Shown here piece after piece: positions 10,966 to 23,800 of a DNA stretch of 64,000 nucleotides. Location: assembly GCA_006937955.1 (NCBI GenBank), contig SSNP01000121.1, forward strand, positions 730,722-794,721. The letters run 5' to 3'. Position numbers and translations under genes: made by a program. Each line of letters opens with the position of its first letter. The first letter of the stretch is position 1. A model generated the notes under the pieces. It ran no database searches. It saw only the letters and a program-made list of their open reading frames with translations, and was not told where the DNA came from. The stretch is from Pachypanchax playfairii (Eukaryota > Chordata > Actinopteri > Cyprinodontiformes > Aplocheilidae).

Positions 10966-12320
10966 GATCACATGCGTTACTAATAGTCTTGGTGGTGCTG
11001 TGACTAGCAGGAAACTGAAGAGAAAATAAAGATTACAATCTTCCACCAAACACTTCTTGGCAGAAAGAAAAACACTTAAGGTTTTCATGTTTGTTTTGAC
11101 TTTCACTCTGAGTTCTTGTTGCACACAAATACACACAAAAATATATATATAGACAGTATAATTACTGGACCAGTCTGAACACAGCCAGCTCACAGACTTA
11201 AACACACCCGAGCCACTCATATAATTCAAGCAAGACCCATGTGGCTCAGAGCCTCCAGGTTGGGCCGGTTTAACTCTGTCATACATTATTTCTGAAATTC
11301 TTATTTAAATTTATCTTATTTAACTTTAGGTCTTAAAATACAACTGCAATTAATTTGAAATTCATTTTTTATATTTTAACTTCTTCATTCAGTATTCATA
11401 CGTCTACTCAGGTTGACGTGATATGTTTTGACCTGTTTGACAAGCATGTAGATTATTATATCCTTTTATAATATTGTATGAATCCTCATGCTGCCAGTGG
11501 GTGTCAGTCTGTGGAAGGACACTCTCTATACACTTAAACATGTGGAAGAAATCAGGATTTTGAGCAGCTGTCCACTGTGACCGCTGTGTGGGATTTTCAG
11601 TTCTATATTTAAAGTAAATTAAACAAAGCAGTCCTGATCTGTCAGAAATAGCAAAATATTAAACTACAAAATCCACAGATGAACTTTTAATTTTCTTCAC
11701 TGGTTTGTTGAGATTTTTGTGCTTCAGCTTGTAGAAAAGAAATCATGCAGTTTAAAATTGTTTACAGTCTAAATAAAGCTGATGGCTGCAAAGCAGCGAG
11801 TTCTTACAGAAAATGTTCCCGCCCTCTATGTAAAGGATCTTTTTTTTTTTGCATCACCTCAGCAGTTTTCAGTCGCCTCAAGGTGTTTCAAACTCCTGCT
11901 CCCTACGAGGGATTATAAGCTTGAAACTTTAAGATTTCCAAAACACACTTTGACTTTAAGGCTTCTCTGTCAGCTGAGCAGATTTTAATGAGGGGATTTT
12001 TTTTGACCAGCTTTGCAAGACTTGAGTCACAGATGGTCAGTTTGTGTAATCAGTCCCTTTTTTTTACGCTTTCTTCTCTCACAGGCGAGATACTGCACTT
12101 TGTTTTAGCCTAGCTGTCTTATAGGTCAGTGAGGCGCCCTGTGGTGTGTTCACAATGCACAGATGATCCCTGTTGACCTCTGGGTTGATCCCAGCTGCAT
12201 GCACATGTTGCATGTTCCAGGTTTTCAAGTTACAAATCAAACAGAAGACATAGTACCACTGAAATGTAGAAACATACTTTTTGTGTTACATGTTTCATAT
12301 CAGGAGAAAATAAACCTGTT
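10966..12320. other. Intergenic, nothing recognised
   Basis: AT-rich sequence with a short AT microsatellite near 11144-11152. No supported gene. Confidence 0.5.
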
Positions 12321-12324
12321 TTAA

Positions 12325-13518
12325 AGAGGCCGTTCCATTCAAAACTGTTTTTCTGAGGTTTCTGTTGAATATTTTAGCTCCACAGGTGTTCTTACCTTCA
12401 TAGTGGGTGTGAAAACAGGTCAACAACTTCTCTTTCAGTTTTTATCTCTCAAACTACACAGGTGGTGATAAAACCTTCGTTCTCCCGAGTTCGAACGGCC
12501 TGTCTCTGTTTTGTCACGTTAGTATTCGGCAGCTCCCGCAGTTGAAACCACGCCTAGCATGCTGCTGCTAAAAGCTGTTGGCATAAAGACGTATCAAACT
12601 GGAAGAGACTACGTGTGCTGTTGCCATGTGCAGCGGGGCAGGAAACAGTATACCTTGCTCTCATAGGCTAGTTTGTTAGCCAATCTGAGTCCAGTAAATT
12701 CAAATATTGAATTATTGAATATTAATGAGCTGCTGCCTTAAAGGTCTGTTAATCAGTGTTTCCTAATGTTTTTTAGATATAAAATGTTTCATATTACAGG
12801 TTAAAGGTGGAATATGGAATATTTTCATAAAAAGCAATATTTGTAATAAAATAATGCCTCCACGGAGTGTTTAGAGGGGTGTGGAATGAAAATCCTTTAA
12901 AAATTATATTTGAAGTAAAATATTAATTTTGACGGGCACAACGTTGGCATTTTGTTTACATCTACCAGCCAATAGCTGGCAGAGCAGCGGGCACCATTTT
13001 GGGTTGCCTAATACCGTAAATAATCCAGCACAGTGAGTCTGGTACTGTGGAGTCTGCAGGTCAAGCAGCTGGAAGCACCGGGGACATGTGGTGATTATAT
13101 ACCTTATTTACTTGCCAGAGGGTTTCCCAACATGTGAGAAGCAGGTTCTGTGTGGAAACGTTTTTATTAGTATGTCATGCTAACACGGAGCTGCAGGTGG
13201 CTGAAGTGAGAGGAACTCACTGCGGGGTTCAACGGGAGGACACACCACAGAGGATTTTGTTTCCTGCTTGGATAAGTGAGGCGTGCAGGATGGTGTGAGG
13301 AGAACAGAAGATCTTAGGAGGGCACTGCAGGAAGTTTTGATTTGCTCGAGAAGAGACCGGCTTGAGCTCTTTGCCACGTACTGAATCGATGACTGAGCTA
13401 CAAACAGGTAGGAGCTGCTTTTATCAGAATCAGTGTTGTTGTTGTTCATGTTCCATATCCCACCTTTAATACTTAAGAAATAACCACAAAGTCATGAACT
13501 ATGTGTGAAATGGCCTCT
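12325..13518 (+). mobile_element. TTAA-flanked MITE, AGAGGCC family, copy B (with nested MITE)
   Basis: TTAA lies at 12321-12324 and 13519-13522, with ends AGAGGCC and GGCCTCT. It carries the family's conserved interior, including GTGGGTGTGAAAACAGG and CTAGCATGCTGCTG. A different TTAA MITE (12805-13465) sits inside it. Without that insert the copy is about 530 bp. Confidence 0.85.
12805..13465 (+). mobile_element. Nested TTAA-flanked MITE, AGGTGGRAT family
   Basis: It is inserted into copy B at a TTAA that is duplicated (12801-12804 and 13466-13469). The inverted ends are AGGTGGAATATGGAA and TTCCATATCCCACCT. Removing 661 bp plus one TTAA restores the copy-B sequence seen uninterrupted in the related copies. 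A diverged relative lies at about 44400-44843. Confidence 0.87.
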
Positions 13519-13522
13519 TTAA

Positions 13523-16500
13523 AGAACCACAAAATAAACTTTGTTTACTTTGATACAACTTATACAACTTATGTATTTCTACTAATTTAGTCAAGAAACT
13601 GAAGATCGAATCAAACATCTAAGATCCTCCTTCTTTAGAGACCCACTCCAATGAAAATCATGTTTTTTTGTGTTGTTAACATGTTCTTGTGGCATCCTCT
13701 GCACCAACGGTTCCGCCCACACAGAAGTGAATTTCTAATGAGCTACTGCCAGTATGGAGAAACTATTTCATAGAAGACGAACAGGTTTTGTGATTTCGGG
13801 TAAAAATGCCATAGTCGTAATTTAATGACCACTGAGAACGTTTTGAAATAGCTCAAAATATGATCTGGTTGGATCTTTGTTAAACTTTAGTAGATTGAAC
13901 TTCATATAAAAGCAGAAGTTGCAGAAGAAGATCTGCTTTTAATGTGACATCTCACTCTGTAATGCACATTAAATGTTTCTGTAAAACTCAGTGGTTATAA
14001 AGAGCTAATGCATCAGCCCAGATGCAGTAATGGAAAACAGATGCAGACGAAGGTGAGAGTTTTTCCTTTTACTCTCTCTGTAAAGGCTTAATGATCAGCA
14101 GGACTCTGGGGGCCTGAGAGAGACAGTCTGAGACCATCTAGAGGAAAGCTGATAATAAATAACTTCCTGAAAAAGTGATAAGTTTATTTTTGAAAAAGAA
14201 ACTCAAGATAAAATCATGTTTCAACGTTTGTTTTCTACATATTTTTACTTTTCACACACCTTCATCCAAAGCTAAAAATAAAGACTTTTAACAAGAAAAG
14301 TCAAGGTGAAAAAAACAACATCAAAGGGAAAAAAAACGGATTAAAAAAACTAATTACTTACAAAATTATCATATTTATTCAGTTAACCACAGATTTAGTC
14401 TGTTTTGTTTTTATTGGAATTGCAAAGATTGAAGCAAAAAACAGGATTTTGGTTTATGTGGTTTCCAAAAACTCTGAAATTCCTTCTCAAAGGAACCAAC
14501 ACTAAATCCTGGATGTTGCTGAATTGGTTTTATTGGACGAACAGTTAACACACGTGTCAATAAACTTCAGGCAGACAGGGAGGAAAAAAAATCCAGCAAC
14601 ATTAAAGATGCTCAAAAAAAGCAGTGAAGCGAGTGCACGAGACTGAGCCAGAGAGACGGAAAGTGACAGTGAACGTGTGCACGTTGTGCTGTGAAGGGTT
14701 AGGGTCATGGCGGTCAGAGCAGACACGGAAACGCTGCTCAGATCAGCTGACAGCTCTCTGACAGGGATTAGAGGGCTGCCTGTAAATAATCGGGGTTCAG
14801 AATCGGGGCATTTGCTCCTTTTCACATCCATCACTCCTTCTCAGCTTTGTGTCGCCTCCGGGAGGACGGAATTCTCAGAGGGTTTCGGTTACTCTGGATG
14901 ATGTTTTTTCATCAGGCGACCAGTTTTATTTTCCAAGTGGAATTTTCATGCATTATGTCAAACAGAAAGACTTGAATAATCAGGAAAATGGAAGGAAAAG
15001 GAAGCAGTAGCAGACTGTGATGACATCATTGATTTAAAGTGTACATCTGGGAGCCAGACTCAGTTCTATGCAGCCCTGATATACATACAGCAGGCAGGAG
15101 GCGGGCTACTTGTAATGTGTGCGGTTACGTAACACATAATGACACATCAGCAGCTCTTTATTGGTTTCATTGGAAAATAACCACGACTTACTGTTTATTC
15201 TGCAAGAAAACTCTGAAAAAACAGTGAGAGAATCTGAATGTTCTGAGATTTAAACCATCAGCTGGTATCTTTGTTATTATTTTATTAAGGTGCACTTAAA
15301 CCTTCAGTTCTATTAATAGACTCTGATGTTGTTGAACTTCCCTCTCATGAGTTTTCCATGACAAAAAAGTCTCCTTTCATCTAACTTTTGGTTTCTGCTT
15401 TGACTTTATCCCAGTAGAATTTATTTAGACTCGGTTGATCCGTTTTGTGTGTGTTTTTTTTGTGTCACTGCCACATTCAGGTCACCATTCCTCACTCACT
15501 CCTGCTCCGTGTCTCCACACCATCAGGCTTCACCTGTCACAGCCCCGGTCATGTGATACCTGGCACCTGCTTTCACCCTGTGCATTCCCACCAGACCAGT
15601 GCCAGTTTGTTGTCTGTTCATGCTTCATGTTTCCCACCTAGTCAGAGTCATCGTCATGGTTCTTGTTTGTCTATTATGGGTTTTTTTTTTAACTGTGAGC
15701 TGTTATCTGACTCCGCCTCTTCCTGCTCCTCTCTGGATTTGTTCAGAACTTCCGATTTCTGGATTAAACACCTTGTTCTACTCCTTGTCTCATGACATGT
15801 CTGTCAAGAGCTTTCTTACCAACTGACTCGTGCCTGATTATCAACACTGAGTTTGGATTTTGGACTTGTCTGTCCTGATCGAGTGGATTACTGCTGCAGT
15901 CGAGTTCAACACACTAGACGTTAGAGCTGATGTCTGGGATTTCAACAGGCATCTACTTTTTCCTATAAAAACCCAAATTGATTTATACAAACTATATAAA
16001 AAGAAACAAGATTAAGAGAAATGTTTATGTTGGTGCCAGTGGCTCATTATGGTCTCCATGGTAACTGCACACCTTTAGACACAGGAACACAAGCTTATCA
16101 TCAAAAGAATCTGAGCCTCAATCAGATTCTGTGTAAAAACTCATGTCATATAAATGTTTAACCGTGAAGCAGAGAAAGTTTTAATGTTTTTTACGTAGGA
16201 GATTATATCGATGTGAAAAGTTGAAAAGATTCTTTGCTTCCTGTTTTGAAGAAAATGTAAAGATTTCGGACATAAAGGTACTTTGAGGGTTCTCACTTTG
16301 TAGGGATTTGAGAGAAAACTGTTTGTCCTATAATAAAAAATATAAATATCAAGTATAATAAACTGAAATTTGCAATTATTTTGGACAGTCTAGAGCAGAT
16401 TGCATTATATTATCCCTCTAAGGTGTAACATATAAGGTTCCTTCAATGTTTAAGCAGTTGAGGTCAAATGTTGGTTTTAACATAGTTTGTTGCTTCAATG

Positions 16501-16616
16501 TTTCATAGCTTTGTTTTAGTTGTTTCTCTATTAAAGTTTATTTACAAGCACTTCATAAGTTTTAGAGGCTTTTATCTACATTTATATCATGTTCATTTAA
16601 AGAGTCAATATTTGCA
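13523..16616. other. Intergenic; possible decayed repeats only
   Basis: A lone left end of another TTAA-type MITE (AGACCCACTCCAATGAAAAT, about 13639-13658) has no matching right end nearby. The less AT-rich stretch 15428-15905 has a retroelement-like texture, but I cannot classify it. ORFs here show no family features. Confidence 0.4.
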
Positions 16617-16618
16617 AT

Positions 16619-16970
16619 TAGGGATGCACCGATACCGATACTGGTATCAGATATCGAGGCTAATATCATTCTAATGTACTCGTATTGGTATCAGTTAGTT
16701 AACCGATACCATGAACCAATACTTAAAATGTGGAAACTCAATAATTTCACAGAAAATGTTTATTTTTCACTTGAAATTATAATTTTATGGTCATTTTTAT
16801 TAATATTTTGTTTTTCATCACCATTCGTTGTAACAAGCAGAGAAGAAAATAAAACCTGTTTTCCAATTCATTGTATTTTTTGTGTGGAAGAAGTATCAGT
16901 GGGTACTCGGCAAGTACTCAGATCCAAGTATCAGTATTGTATCAGTTTGAAAAAAGTGGTATTGTTGCTG
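16619..16970. mobile_element. Decayed hAT-type MITE (ATGCACCGATACC ends)
   Basis: The left end AGGGATGCACCGATACC with internal GATAC/GTATC repeats, and a right part with CGGCAAGTACTCAGATCC and AAAAAAGTGGTAT, match a family common in fish whose ends are inverted. The right terminus has mutated (GGTATTGTTGCT), so the target duplication cannot be confirmed. Confidence 0.55.
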
Positions 16971-17459
16971 AACCTTCTTATTTAAGACCTCTGCAGTTCA
17001 CCCTGTCAATCAACTTCTGCATCAAATCCTGACTGATGCAACTCATTCTTTCATAATTAATACTTGGAGTGTGTCTGAATTAGCAGGTTTTTGTTTCTCC
17101 ACCTGCCTCTTGAGGATTGACCACAAGTTCTCAATTGCAATAAAAGAACCATAACATTTTGAGTTTATGCAGATTACTAAAAACTGAAGCAGCAAACTGT
17201 AAACAAACTTTATGTCATAATCAAAACTTTTGGCCGTGACTGAACACTGACACTCTTATTGATAACAATAAAACATGTTGCTAACATCTTTTTTATCATT
17301 TAATATGCAAGGGATGGAGTCTGTTTCCTATTAGCTGCACATTATAATGTGACCAGGGACGAGGGACGTGTGGCAACATGTGTGTTCTGTTAAAAGACTG
17401 AAAGTGGTTGGATCTACTCTTTAATCTCTAATTAGGCAAAGCTGCAGAAGTTGCAGAGA

Positions 17460-17800
17460 GAGTCCAGAGATCTGTCTTGCAGAAACGCCCAAACCACCGG
17501 AGCAGGAGGAGGAGGAGGAGGATAGAGGAGGAGGCTCGGGTCAGAGTGGAGCTGAGGGAGAAGAGAGGAAACTTTACAAAGAATGCTGCTGACTGGGTTC
17601 GTCCCTTGCAGACTTGACGTCAGCCCGGTCCACGGACAGGCTGTCAGCAGCAGCAGGTTCGGGATCAGACGGAGAGCGCAGCGCGGAGATGACAGATGAG
17701 GGGGTGAAGAAGATGTAGCACACCTGCGGGCTGCAGGCTGCACGATTAAACAGAGCGGAAACGATTCTGGATTTAATGCACGTGCGGCTCCTCACGAGGG
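17460..17800 (+). promoter_or_regulatory. ccn4: ccn4 proximal promoter / 5' UTR region
   Basis: GC-richer, CpG-containing sequence directly upstream of the ccn4 start codon. It holds a GGA-repeat purine tract (about 17508-17533), a TCF/LEF-type site TACAAAG (17575-17581) and a complete palindromic cAMP-response element TGACGTCA (17615-17622), 179 bases before the ATG. I see no convincing TATA box. The transcription start is not determined. Confidence 0.55.
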
Positions 17801-20800
17801 ATGAGTTGGCTCCTGTTGTCGATTCTGACAGCAGCTGGGATTCTACAGGTAGGTGAAGGATTCATCCCTCTTTTATATTAAAACGCCATTTTTTCCCACT
17901 TTTATCCCTTAAATAATAATAATAAAGTTTACACATTAATACTATTTGCAATACAGACGTCAGATCGTCTGTTTATGAAGCTGCAACCTTCCGACTGATT
18001 ATCGTTCCATGTTTACAGGCTTTCCCACCAGTTTTCACCACATCTGTCTACCTAACAATCTCTCTAATGTTTCTAAAGAAAGATGATTTATTGTCTTCCA
18101 TCGCATCCCAATTAAAACCTCCAACGAACCGCGAGCGTCATCTCGTCTCATTGTTGGATTTTACTGCCATCTAGTGGTTGTTTGGAGAAACGAAACGTTT
18201 CTCAGGAAGCCTCATCAGCGTGACTGGCTTATGGAAAGACTTTCTGAGGATTATTATAAAAAATTAAAATAAAGATACTAAGCAACAAAATTAATTAAAT
18301 GGTTTTCTAAATCTGCGTATTATAATTTTTCATATAAATACTTTGAATTTGTATGTTAATCAGCTTCTTTGTGCTCCACGTTTTGTAAATTGCTCTGCTT
18401 TGTTAGGAATTAATCAATTTCTTAAATAAAATATATATTTTATTCCATAAATTAAATAATAGAAAGTAATTAGGATTCAGCGATTGTGATCACATTAAAC
18501 CCAGTGTCTTAGAGGTAACTTGTGATCAGTTGCCAGGGTAATAGTTCTGTCTTGTATCTTCTGTGAATTAGGCGAATGGCTAAACTCTTCCGAGGATTGT
18601 CTTGGTGGCACAGCTGTGATTAAAAGTCATTTGTTTCAACATGACACAGAGTATTTATTAATATGAAAGTAATTCCACTGACGGGCTGAGATCAAGTTTT
18701 AAAAAGCAGATCAAAGTTGTGGTGTAGTTACAACGATTGGTTTTCTCAATCAATCGCTAGTTCAGTTTCAATTAATTCTGTATTAAACATCTTTGTCCTT
18801 TTATTGGTGAAACCTCACTGTTAAAATGATGCTTTGATCACGTGTGTCAAACTGTGAACTGGGAGCATTCTAAATGTTACACGGGAGACTTTTCATGTGT
18901 GCTTGTTCTCAAAACAAGAATGTTTCAGACTCAATTTGCACAATTTGGTGCATCTCCAGTCCAAAATACAAAGATTCCATAACTAACCTCTGACACTCTG
19001 GCTGTTAATGGGTGTTTAGTGACCCGTTTCAGTGAAAACATCTGCTTTAGGGAGCTGCAAATCTCTTCTGAGTCTGATCTTGGCAACACGCTGCAGTTTG
19101 TAAAAATAAAAACACAAAGGAGAAACAAAAATTAAGATTCATTGGCAGGATTTAGCAACCGTTCAGTCCAATTTCATCACTCCTAAAGTGCATATAAAAC
19201 CAGAGCCCGACATTAATTTAATAGGATTATCTCAGCTGGGTGTTTTATTTCTGTTTTATAGCCTTTATTTGATTCATTGCACAGCGTGACCAGAATATTA
19301 ACGTCTGTGTAGGCTGTGAATCTGCATTAGGGATTTTCAGAATTCTCAGATCAATTACTTGTGACAATGTTACCAAAGAGGACTGGATACAAAGGAAGTG
19401 AGGATTATGGGTTAATTAAAGTATTGGTCATCACAATGAGTCAAAAATCCTTTATGCAATAAGAGATTTGACTTATTAAATCTTTAAGTTAAAGTCTAAC
19501 GCCATTTTTTTCATATTACAAACCCTCCAACACAAAATAAATTACATGGATTAAGAAAATATTCAGAACCAAATAGTTTAAATGTGAATTTCAGTGAACT
19601 GTAGATATAAAAACTGCCCATGACAGTTAAATTATGAAGATTTCAGCTGTGTATTTTGTGCACAGGCCTCCTCCCTGAATTCCACTGCCATGCCACCTTC
19701 CGTCACCTCTCCAACCGTAGATCCGTACAACATCACAAGGTACTGCAAGTGGCCCTGCGAGTGCCCAGAGGTCCCCCCCAAGTGTCCCCCAGGGGTGAGC
19801 CTCCTCATGGATGGCTGTGACTGCTGTAGGGCTTGCGCCCGTCAGGTAGGGGAGGTGTGCAACGAGGCCGACGTGTGTGACTATCACAAGGGACTGTACT
19901 GTGACTACAGCTCGGACAAGCCGAGGTACGAAAAAGGAGTGTGTGCATGTAAGTGTCACCCGCTGAAATAAACAAACAAACAAACAAACATTTGTGTTTA
20001 TACAACTTTCTCAAAATAAGATGGAATATCCTGCCATGTCGTGAAAAGATACAGTATTTGATTATTCTCTAACTGAGAGTTCAATATTTCTGACTATAAA
20101 CCCCCAAAATCAGAGGACGTGGTGTAAAGTTTGTAGTGAAGGATTTCAACATTTCACAATGAAGAACCATTTGGACGTTTATCTGACCTCCCCCCTCCTC
20201 CCCCCCCCCTCCCCCCCATCGTCAGGACGGCGCTACAGATCACTGAACTCCAAAACTACAAGACACAAAACAGTTTTTTCCCGCAGTCCGTCACGTTGAA
20301 CAAATATCATTTATTCTTTCATATAAATATTTATATTTATCTCTAGGACCTGACTTTAAACCATCATCAATACTTTCATTGTGGACAAATGCTGCTGATA
20401 CACACTCACTGGCCACTTTATTAGGTACACCTTGCTAGTACCAGGTTGGACCTCCTTTTACCTTCAGAACTGCTTTAACCCTTCGTGGCATGGATTCAAC
20501 AAGGTACTGGAAATATTCCTCAGACGTTTTGGTCCATATTGACATGATGGCATCACACAGTTGCTGCAGATTTGTCGGCTGCACATCCATGATGCGAATC
20601 TCCCGTTCCATCACATCCCAAAGATGCTCTATTGGATTGAGATCTGGTGACTGTGGAGTTTATTTAAGTTTAAGTTTATTTATTTATAAAGCGCCAGTTC
20701 ATGACAAAGTCATTTCAAGGCACTTCACAGAAAAATCAACCAATTAATAATAAAACATTTTCTATCTAAGGCACACCTGGAGGATGTTTGAGTACAGTGA

Positions 20801-23800
20801 ACTCATTGTCATGTTCAAGAAACCAGTCTGAGATGATTCCAGCTTTATGACGTTATCCTGCTGGAAGTAGTAATCAGAAGATGGTACACTGTAGTCATAA
20901 AGGGATGGACATGGTCAGAAATACTCAGGTAGGCTGTGTTAAGGTTCAACATGTTGTGCGTTCAGAGATGCTCTTCTGCCTACCTTGGTTGTAACGAGTG
21001 GTTATTAGTTACTGTTGTCTTTCTATCAGCTGGAACCAGTCTGGTCATTCTCCTCTGACCTCTGGCATCAACAAGACATTTTCACCCACAGAACTCACGG
21101 GATATTTAACTTTTTTTTGGATCATTCTCTGTAAACCTTAAAGATGGTTGTGGGTGAAAATCCCAGTAGATCTGCAGTTTCTGAAATACTTGGACCAACA
21201 ACCATGTCACGTTCAAAGTCACTTAAATCACCTTTCTTCCACATTCTGATGCTGGTTTGAACTGCAGCAGATCGTCTTGACCATGTCTACATGCCTAAAT
21301 GCATTGAGTTTCCGCCATGTGATTGACTGATTAGAAATTGGCATTAACGAGCAATCGGACAGGTGTGCCTAATAAAGTGGCCAGTGAGTGTGTGTTCTGT
21401 CTATATTTCTGCAAGTACAAGTGGAAAAATAAACCACGTGTAACAGACTTGAACAAATAAACCTGATTCGGATTCTTTACTCAGATATAAGCTGTGATGC
21501 ATTTTAACACATTAAGCAGAGGGATTAACTTGTGCTACATTGTTTCGGGGGTATGGGGAGGAGTCAAAAGCTTAAAATCAATTAAGGATGTTGTTAATTA
21601 AGTCTCATCCCAGATTGGTTGGTTTCTCCAGACGTTTTACCGAGTCAGCAAGTAGAAGCTGGTGGAGTTCAATTATTTATAAAACTAAAATGACAGTAAC
21701 AAACACGTACCCGAGTCTTCTGATACTTTCTGTTTGTCCTGTGTGTCCTTTATAAAACGTTGTCGTTCGTCTCCAGATATGGTGGGAACGGGCTGCGAGT
21801 ACGACGGCGTGATCTACCGCAACGGTCAGAGCTTCACGCCCAACTGTAAATACCAGTGTCTGTGCGTGAATGGGGCCATCGGGTGTGTGGGTCTGTGCAC
21901 GGAGTCCCAGCCTCCCAGGGTGTGGTGCCAAAGCCCACGTCGGGTTAAAGTCCGGGGACAGTGCTGCGAGCAGTGGATCTGCGACGAGCCCAAGAGAGGC
22001 CGCAAGACGGCGCCACGGCACGCAGTGGAGGGTAGGACGCTTCAGATGCACAAACTACACTAACATTCAGTCATTGCTGCATGTGGAAAAAATTTAAACT
22101 AAACTAAGATTTAAAAAAAAAAGGTTAAAGAGGTCGTTTCATACACATTTCAGGACTTTGTGGTTATTTCTTAAGTATTAACCAGTAATATGAAACATTT
22201 TATATCTAGAAAAACGTTAGGAAACACTGATTAACAGACCTTTCAATCTGTCTGTATTAAAATTCGGATGGTTCCGGCTCCTTCCGTCAGGCTTCATCAG
22301 CAGCTCGTTCATATTCATTGTTTAAATTTGCTGGACTCTGATTGGCTAACAAACTAGCCTATGAGAGCAAAGAATACTGTTTCCTGCCCCACAGCACATG
22401 GCAACATCAGACGTCGTATCTTCCTGTTTGCTGCGTCTTATGCTACAGCTTTTAGCCAGCAGCATGCTAGTCGTGGTTTCAACTGCGGGAGCTGATGAAT
22501 ACTAACAAACAAAGTTGTAACATCAGACGTCGTGTCTTCCTGTTTGCTGCGTCTTATGCTATAGCTTTTAGCCAGCAGCATGCTAGTCGTGGTTTCAACT
22601 GCGGGAGCTGATGAATACTAACAAACAAAGTTGTAACGTCAGACGTCGTGTCTTCCTGTTTGCTACGTTATGCTAACAGCTTTTAGCCAGCAGCATGCTA
22701 GTCGTGGTTTCAACTGCGGGAGCTGATGAATACTAACAAACAAAGGAGTTGTGACAAAACAGATACTGGCCGTTCGAATTCGGGAGAACTCGGGTGTTAT
22801 TACTACCTGCGTAGTTTGAGAGATAAAAACTGAAAGAGAAGTTGTTGACCTGTTTTCACACCCACTAGGAAGGTAAGAACACCTGTGGAGCTAAAATGTT
22901 CAACAGAAACCTCAGAATAACCGTTTTTAATGGAAGGGCCTCTTTAAAGCTGCTGCCAGTGGTTTTTTAAGGTCACCATGGCAACTGCAAACCTGTGTCT
23001 CATCTTACAGAAAAACCATGAAGAAATTCAGACTGAAACAAGAAGAATATTGCCACTTTTCCACCGACAAATCGGCACGGCGCGCTTGAGAGCGGTACAG
23101 TATAGCGCGGATCAACTTGCTTGAGGTGGTGGAAACATAAAGCGGACGTAAGTGGGGATATGGGCGTGCCCATCTGGCTATGAAAAGTGGCGCGCAAAAG
23201 TCTTTGTCCGCGACGTGACAGTGCGTGAAACAACAACAACAATGGCGGATATACGTGTGTTTTTGTACTTTGCACTCTGTCTGTGGTTCATTTTGGTTGG
23301 TTGGATTTTTGGTTCTTGTGGAGGAAGTCGCCATTGTCCAAAGTCAATTGTATTTTAAAATAAAATATTTGTACGGTTGCTAGGAGTTTTTTTTAAAGTC
23401 TTTTGCGGGAGCGCTTCTGAATCACACCACATGAACACCACACACAGCCGGGCCAATCAGGGGCTACCACTACGTAGGTAGTCGTGTCACTGGTAGCAGT
23501 TTACTGGACCAATCAGTAGACAGGTGGGCGTGTGGGCCCGCTTTGGGCCGCTTCGGACCACCGAGGAGGTGGTCTGAAAAAAGAGGCCGGGTTAGCGCGG
23601 AATGACGCGGTTAAGACCCGAGAAAGGCGGTGGAAAAGGGTCCGCAGGGGGCTAAAGTGAACCGAGCCGCACCGTGTTCTGTCGGTGGAAAAGCGGCATA
23701 TTAAAGCTATAGTGCGTAATTTCTGTCGCCCCCTAGTGGAATTTTGCGTTATTACAACAATGAAGCTGGCGCTTCTATATGACGTACGCCCACCTGTCGC

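Noticed and set aside
10771..11286. 171-codon minus-strand ORF
   Set aside because: It spans the right half of a TTAA MITE and unrelated flank, and has no domain features.
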